Assembly (NCBI GenBank): GCA_018820745.1
Contig: JAHJNP010000225.1
Span: forward strand, 1 to 10,128
Source: Gammaproteobacteria bacterium
GTDB lineage: Bacteria > Pseudomonadota > Gammaproteobacteria > Burkholderiales > Thiobacillaceae
Length of the DNA stretch: 10,128 bases
Direction: 5' to 3'
Position 1 is the first letter of the stretch. Every line of letters begins with the position of its first letter. Shown one piece after another: positions 6,083 through 10,128 of the stretch. The translations under genes and the position numbers were made by a program. The notes under the pieces were generated by a model. That model did not search any database. It worked only from the letters and a program-made list of their open reading frames with translations, and was not told where the DNA came from.

Positions 6083-6360
6083 TTCGCGTTACCAGCGCAG
6101 CCAGACGTGTTTTTGGCAAGCCACGTGCGAAGGATCGTGACGATATCCTCGGTGCGCTTCAATCCGGTCAACAGGCATTTCCCTTGGGCCATGACTGCAG
6201 ACGTCTGCACATAGGTCAATCCCCAAGCCTCCGGGCTTTTATCGATGCCGACTTGCAACGTAATCCCCAGTTCGGCCGCGGCACAGCTCAGCCGCTTTTG
6301 TATGCGCAGCAAGGATTCGCCTGTACCGATCACGGTGAGTTGCATGACTTTTTGATTCAT
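6079..6360 (-). CDS. Thioredoxin-fold protein without CxxC, coupled to the ECF sigma factor
   Basis: A 93-residue protein aligning by eye with the TM0996/MTH895 thioredoxin-like family: beta strand QLTVIGTG, a first helix, then LGITLQVGID, and the end TEDIVTILRTWLAKN corresponds to the last helix of the gene at 3796-4098. The active site is gone: residues 15-18 read ESLL where CANC stands in the paralogue, and the cis-Pro loop reads TSAVM instead of TPGVV. It keeps C26, C62 and C88. It is thus probably not an oxidoreductase but a binding or signalling derivative (inference). Its stop overlaps the sigma start. Start choice is uncertain: ATG 6360 is used, ATG 6345 would align equally well, and neither has a clear ribosome site. 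Family assignment is moderate because only the fold pattern is shared. Confidence 0.65.
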   Translation of the reverse strand: MNQKVMQLTVIGTGESLLRIQKRLSCAAAELGITLQVGIDKSPEAWGLTYVQTSAVMAQGKCLLTGLKRTEDIVTILRTWLAKNTSGCAGNAK

Positions 6361-6484
6361 GGCTTGAGCATACATGACAGCGGCGGGGTGGAATATTTGC
6401 GTGTTTTTCAAGGGACATACAGTTACCCGTGTACTAAACATAACGGATGCGACGGCTCGCTTGCCCAACAATCAGGAGGAAGAC
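6361..6484. promoter_or_regulatory. Divergent control region between the sigma module and aioBA
   Basis: These 124 bases must hold promoters for both directions. On the plus strand GG (6387-6388), ten bases, then TTTGC ending at 6400 fits the GG-N10-GC spacing of a sigma-54 promoter, but the -24 element lacks the usual TGGCAC. On the minus strand GCATCC (6450-6445) and CGGGTAA (6429-6423), 15 bases apart, weakly echo the ECF-type site ahead of the permease. AGGAGGA (6474-6480) is the strong ribosome site of aioB. GTTA (6422) and TAAC (6441) form a small dyad. Confidence 0.4.
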
Positions 6485-7006
6485 ATGATCCAACACGTAT
6501 CCCGCCGGGATTTCTTCAAGATGAGCGGCAGCCTGGCCGCCGGCGCTGGCGTGGCGGCGACCGGCCTGGTGCCCGCCACCGCGCAAGCCGCGCCCGTCAA
6601 TACCGGCACAAACCTGCCTTATCCGGCCAAAGCGATTGGCAAGCTTGGCGGGATGAAGGTCAACGAGCCCGTGACGTTCACTTACCCGGATGAGGCCAGC
6701 CCCTGCCAGGCGATCAGGATGGGCGAAGCGGTACCGGGCGGGGTGGGACCGAACCAGGACATCGTCGCCTACAGCGTTCTCTGCACCCATCAGGGCTGCC
6801 CGACGTCCTACGACAGCAAGGACCGCTGCTTCAAGTGCCCCTGCCACTTCAGCATTTTCGATGCCGAGAAGCGCGGCCAGACGGTCTGTGGTCAGGCGCC
6901 GACCGAGCTGCCGCGCATCGTTCTGGAGTACAACGCGAAGAATGACACCGTCACCGCCGTCGCCGTGGATGGCCTGATTTATGGCCGCCAGGCCAACGTG
7001 CTGTAA
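6485..7006 (+). CDS. aioB: Arsenite oxidase small (Rieske) subunit AioB
   Basis: Rieske [2Fe-2S] subunit of periplasmic arsenite oxidase, passing electrons from AioA to a c-type cytochrome or azurin. The 173-residue protein begins with a Tat signal ([10 protein letters not shown], 6-15) and a hydrophobic core ending near AQAA (33-36), which carries the folded heterodimer out. Cluster ligands are C100 and H102 (CTHQGC) and C118 and H121 (CPCH). C105 and C120 are also present, giving the disulfide known in Alcaligenes faecalis AioB and absent in the Rhizobium NT-26 enzyme, pointing to the betaproteobacterial type. AGGAGG lies 5 bases before the ATG at 6485; in-frame upstream codons lack such a site and would bury the Tat motif. 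The stop TAA overlaps the AAGGAG site of aioA. Confidence 0.96.
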   Translation: MIQHVSRRDFFKMSGSLAAGAGVAATGLVPATAQAAPVNTGTNLPYPAKAIGKLGGMKVNEPVTFTYPDEASPCQAIRMGEAVPGGVGPNQDIVAYSVLCTHQGCPTSYDSKDRCFKCPCHFSIFDAEKRGQTVCGQAPTELPRIVLEYNAKNDTVTAVAVDGLIYGRQANVL

Positions 7007-7020
7007 GGAGAAGATGAATC

Positions 7021-9501
7021 ATGGCTAAAGCAAAAGATCGTATCGCGCTGCCGCCGGTCAACGCGCAGAAGACCATCATGACCTGTCACTTCTGCATCGT
7101 CGGCTGCGGCTATCACGTGTACAAATGGCCGGAAAACCAGGAAGGCGGCAAAGCCCCGAACCAGAATGCGCTGGGTCTGGATTTCCGCCGGCAATTGCCG
7201 CCGTTCGCCACCATCGTTTCGCCCACCCAGCAGAACGTGGTCACCGGCAAGGACGGCAGGCGTCACAACATTCTCATCGTGCCCGACAAGGAATGTGTGG
7301 TGAACGAGGGCGGCGGCTCGATTCGCGGCCTGCGCATGGCGAGCTACATGTACGCCGCAGGCACCCCCACCGGCGAGCGCCTGGCGCATCCGCGCATGCA
7401 CACCGGCGACCAGTGGCTGGAAACCGACTGGGATCAGGCGCTGGCCATATACGTCGGGGTGACCAAGAAGATTCTCGACAACAAGGGCCCGCGCGAACTG
7501 GCCTTCGACACCTTCGACCACGGCGGCGCCGGCGGCGGGTTCGAGAATACCTGGGGCACCGGCAAGCTGATGTTCACCGCGCTGCAGACCCCGCTGGTGC
7601 GCATCCACAACCGGCCGTCGTACAACTCCGAGTGCCATGCCACCCGCGAGATGGGCATCATGGAGCTGAACAACAGCTACGAGGATGCCGAAGTCGCCGA
7701 CTGCATCATCAGCATCGGCAACAACCCCTACGAAACCCAGACCAACTACTTCCTCTACCACTGGCTGCCCAACCTGCAGGGCTCGACCGTGGACAAGAAG
7801 AAGCAGTGGTTCAAGGGCGAGGAAGCCGGCGCGGCCCGTTTCATTTTTGTCGACCCGCGCAGGACGCCCACCATTTCCATTTGCGAGGCCGTGGCCAAGG
7901 ACAACGTGCTGCATCTGGACATTCAGCCGGGTACCGACGTGGCCTTGTTCAACGGCCTGTTCACCCATGTCATCGAACAGGGCTGGATCGACAAGGCGTT
8001 CATCGCCAAGCGCACCAAGGGCTTCGACGAAGCCGCCAAGGCCAACAAGATGACCCTGGAGGAGTGTTCCAGAATCACCGGCGTATCGGTCGCCAAGCTC
8101 AAGCAGGCAGCCGATTGGGCCTACAAACCCAAGGCCGACGGCAAGATGAAGCGCACCATGCATGCCTACGAGAAAGGCATCATCTGGGGTAACGACAACT
8201 ACGCCATCCAGTCTTCGCTGCTTGATCTCGTCATTGCAACCCACAACGTCGGCGGCCGTCGCGGCACCGGCTGCGTACGCATGGGAGGCCATCAGGAAGG
8301 CTACACCCGGCCGCCGCACCCCACCGGCGAAAAGCTCTACAACGACCAGGAAATCATTGCCGGAAAAGCCATGATGTACACCGCTTGGGGTGCCAATCCC
8401 TTCCAGTGCACCAACAATGCCGAGAATTTCCGCAATGCCGTGACGCGCCGCTCGGAAATCGTCAAGGACGCCATGCGCCGCGCACGCGGCGCCAGCACGC
8501 AGGAAATGGTGGATGCGATCTACGACGCCGTCGCCAACAAGGGGGGCCTGTTCATCACCGCGATCAACATCTACCCGACCATGCTCGCCGAGGCCGCACA
8601 CTTGCTGCTGCCTGCCGTGCACCCGGGCGAGATGAACCTGACTTCCATGAACGGCGAGCGCCGTATGCGCCTGTCGCAGAAATTCATGGACGGCCCCGGC
8701 AGCGCCAAGCCCGACTGCCTGATCGCGGCGGACATCGCCAATACCCTGAAGGCGATGTACGAGAAAGAAGGCAATGCCAAGATGGCCGATCGCTTCAAGG
8801 GCTTCAACTGGAAAACCGAGGAGGACGCCTTCAACGACGGCTTCCGGATGATGGGCGCCAAGGACGTGGGCGGCGTGATCCACAGCCAGGGCGGCGACAC
8901 CGGCAAGCTGGCGACCTACGCGCTGCTCGCCAAGGCGGGCAACAACGGCGTGCAGTTGCCGATCAAGGAGGTCAAGGGCGACAAGTTCGTCGGCACCGAG
9001 ATGCTCTACATCGACAAGTTCGGCACCGACGACGGGCTGGCGCACTTCAAGCCCTCGCCCTGGAACGGCTTGCTTGCACCCGTACAGAAACAGAAGGACA
9101 AGTACCGCTTCTGGGTCAACAGCGGCCGTATCAACGAAGCCTGGCAGAGCCACTACCACGACCAGTTCAATCCGGCGATGAAGGAGCGCTGGCCGATGGC
9201 ACCGGTGGAAATCAGCCCGGCCGATGCGACCGAACTGGGGATTTCCAGTGGCGACATCGTCGAGTTGTATAACGACTACGGTTCGACCTATGCCATGGCC
9301 TATATCACCGAGGATGCCAAACCTAATCACGTGTTCATGAACTTCGGGCACTACAACGGCATCCAGGGCGACGTCACGACCGAGGCGGTCGACCGCAATG
9401 TCGTGCCCTACTACAAGGGCACCTGGGCCAACCTCAGAAAGGCAACGCGTGGCGACTACAAATCAACGGTAAGTTTCAAGTCACGGAGCTACGCATTCTG
9501 A
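7021..9501 (+). CDS. aioA: Arsenite oxidase large molybdopterin subunit AioA
   Basis: Catalytic subunit oxidising arsenite to arsenate at a bis-molybdopterin Mo centre (DMSO-reductase superfamily). The 826-residue length is normal. The [3Fe-4S] site is C22-x2-C25-x3-C29, with Ser100 where a fourth Cys would stand in [4Fe-4S] relatives. Substrate-pocket residues known from Alcaligenes faecalis AioA (His195, Glu203, Arg419, His423) are all found one position later: H196 (RIHNRP), E204 (NSECHA), R420 and H424 (RMGGHQEG). No own signal is present, as expected for export together with AioB. The start at 7021 has AAGGAG 10 bases upstream; an ATG at 7014 is out of frame and stops at once. The gene follows aioB by 14 bases and is followed by a terminator. 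No frameshift or missing active residue is seen. Confidence 0.97.
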   Translation: MAKAKDRIALPPVNAQKTIMTCHFCIVGCGYHVYKWPENQEGGKAPNQNALGLDFRRQLPPFATIVSPTQQNVVTGKDGRRHNILIVPDKECVVNEGGGSIRGLRMASYMYAAGTPTGERLAHPRMHTGDQWLETDWDQALAIYVGVTKKILDNKGPRELAFDTFDHGGAGGGFENTWGTGKLMFTALQTPLVRIHNRPSYNSECHATREMGIMELNNSYEDAEVADCIISIGNNPYETQTNYFLYHWLPNLQGSTVDKKKQWFKGEEAGAARFIFVDPRRTPTISICEAVAKDNVLHLDIQPGTDVALFNGLFTHVIEQGWIDKAFIAKRTKGFDEAAKANKMTLEECSRITGVSVAKLKQAADWAYKPKADGKMKRTMHAYEKGIIWGNDNYAIQSSLLDLVIATHNVGGRRGTGCVRMGGHQEGYTRPPHPTGEKLYNDQEIIAGKAMMYTAWGANPFQCTNNAENFRNAVTRRSEIVKDAMRRARGASTQEMVDAIYDAVANKGGLFITAINIYPTMLAEAAHLLLPAVHPGEMNLTSMNGERRMRLSQKFMDGPGSAKPDCLIAADIANTLKAMYEKEGNAKMADRFKGFNWKTEEDAFNDGFRMMGAKDVGGVIHSQGGDTGKLATYALLAKAGNNGVQLPIKEVKGDKFVGTEMLYIDKFGTDDGLAHFKPSPWNGLLAPVQKQKDKYRFWVNSGRINEAWQSHYHDQFNPAMKERWPMAPVEISPADATELGISSGDIVELYNDYGSTYAMAYITEDAKPNHVFMNFGHYNGIQGDVTTEAVDRNVVPYYKGTWANLRKATRGDYKSTVSFKSRSYAF

Positions 9502-9522
9502 AAAAAGGCGGGAGCCATTCAA

Positions 9523-9553
9523 GCGGGGCACGGTTCGTGTTCCGTTTTTTTTT
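9523..9553 (+). terminator. Intrinsic terminator of aioBA
   Basis: CGGGGCACG (9524-9532) pairs with CGTGTTCCG (9536-9544) over a GTT loop, a 9-bp stem with two G-U pairs, followed directly by nine T (9545-9553). It begins 22 bases after the aioA stop and closes the aioBA transcript without further genes. Confidence 0.87.
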
Positions 9554-9747
9554 GCAAACAGTGCTGCAAAGCACGGTACGTTATCGCGAAATCGAGGTAG
9601 GGGATGCACTGTGAATTGCTGGGCAGGCAGGTGTTGGCAGGGATGAGGGAACGGACAGGGTGCTGATCTCGCAGCCGTGATCCGCCCGGCGCTGAATCCC
9701 CGTCCCGTTAGAATGGCAGCACCCTTTTCTGGAAACGCACCCGCGGA
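9554..9747. promoter_or_regulatory. Upstream region of homospermidine synthase gene
   Basis: No gene is seen in these 194 bases. TAGAAT at 9709-9714 could be a -10 box about 34 bases before the hss ATG; no good -35 stands 17 bases upstream. The region should hold the hss promoter. Confidence 0.3.
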
Positions 9748-10128
9748 ATGAACCAACACAGCATCTGTGCCGGATTCGGTGCGCGCCTCGTCATCCTCGG
9801 CTTCGGCTGCATCGGACGCGGCGTGCTGCCGCTGTTGCTGCGCCACATCGCGATCCAGCCCGGGCAGATCCGCATCGTCACCGACCGCGACACCCACCGC
9901 GATGTCGCCGACCGGCATGGCGTCGCCCTGCGCGTGCAGGCCCTGACGCGCGAGAACTATCGAAGCGTCCTCGCCGAGGAACTGGGCCCCGGCGATTTCC
10001 TGCTCAACCTGTCCATCAATGTCGGCAGCGTCGACCTCGTCGCCTGGTGCCAGCGCTACGGCGTGTGCTACCTCGATGCCTGCATCGAGCCCTGGGCGGG
10101 CGGTTACTACGATGCCGCGCTCACGCCC
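9748..10128 (+). CDS. hss: Homospermidine synthase, N-terminal part (runs off the window)
   Basis: NAD-dependent enzyme making the polyamine homospermidine from putrescine (or spermidine plus putrescine), with a saccharopine-dehydrogenase-like Rossmann domain. 127 codons are visible. After a short lead, VILGFGCIGRGVLPLLLRH (about 15-33) carries the GxGxxG dinucleotide-binding turn. Then come LTRENYRSVLAEELGPGDFL, LNLSINVGSVDL and YLDACIEPWAGGYYD, all characteristic of bacterial homospermidine synthase. The C-terminal half lies outside the window. Only a weak GGA precedes the ATG at 9748, so the start could shift slightly. It is separated from aioBA by a terminator and is probably unrelated functionally; polyamine synthesis is general housekeeping. 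Confidence 0.9.
   Translation, partial: MNQHSICAGFGARLVILGFGCIGRGVLPLLLRHIAIQPGQIRIVTDRDTHRDVADRHGVALRVQALTRENYRSVLAEELGPGDFLLNLSINVGSVDLVAWCQRYGVCYLDACIEPWAGGYYDAALTP

Noticed and set aside
6374..6484. Upstream in-frame extension of aioB
   Set aside because: It would put 37 residues ahead of the Tat signal and lacks a ribosome site, whereas ATG 6485 has AGGAGG at ideal distance.
6979..9351. Very long open frame (790 codons) antisense to aioA
   Set aside because: It lies wholly opposite a gene confirmed by active-site residues, has a His/Gly/Val-rich composition typical of a GC-rich antisense frame, and resembles no family.
1..10128. CRISPR arrays, tRNA or rRNA genes, insertion sequences
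   Set aside because: No spaced direct repeats, cloverleaf-like or ribosomal RNA sequence, transposase motif or IS-type end repeats were seen on either strand.

Overview
The window looks like part of the chromosome of a high-GC, Tat-exporting chemolithotrophic proteobacterium, most likely a betaproteobacterial sulfur and arsenite oxidiser of the Thiobacillus type. Gene content suggests this: a Sox carrier protein, a [NiFe]-hydrogenase small subunit, a betaproteobacterial-style AioBA arsenite oxidase and homospermidine synthase. The species cannot be named from the sequence alone.

Left part (1-3051). The minus strand carries the N-terminal part of soxY, a mostly non-coding stretch of about 316 bases, and a Tat-exported [NiFe]-hydrogenase small subunit whose usual C-terminal membrane anchor is replaced by a one-haem cytochrome c domain. 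No large subunit is visible next to it. Divergent from it, on the plus strand, is a BASS/ACR3-like permease of the arsenic-resistance type.

Middle part (3052-6360). The minus strand carries a compact gene set, in transcription order: a thioredoxin-fold protein that has lost its CxxC; an ECF sigma factor with a Cys-containing C-terminal tail, translationally coupled to it by an ATGA overlap; a COG0701/ArsP-type permease; a small DUF2892 membrane protein; an intact CxxC thioredoxin-like protein with a Cys-rich tail; and an OsmC-family protein lacking one of the two usual cysteines. Beyond osmC lie a 12-bp stem-loop and the decayed remains of a second thioredoxin-like gene. An ECF-style promoter candidate sits between the sigma gene and the permease.

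Right part (6361-10128). Divergent from the middle set is aioBA, the Rieske and molybdopterin subunits of periplasmic arsenite oxidase. Every cofactor and substrate residue I could check is present. The pair ends in a clear intrinsic terminator, followed by the start of homospermidine synthase (hss), which runs off the window.

Working model (inference): AioBA oxidises arsenite in the periplasm, while the divergent ECF-controlled set handles thiol-reactive stress or metalloid/sulfur species in the cytoplasm and inner membrane. The coupled CxxC-less thioredoxin plus Cys-tailed sigma factor is the least familiar element and a candidate sensing module. The orphan hydrogenase small subunit-cytochrome c fusion beside soxY is the second.
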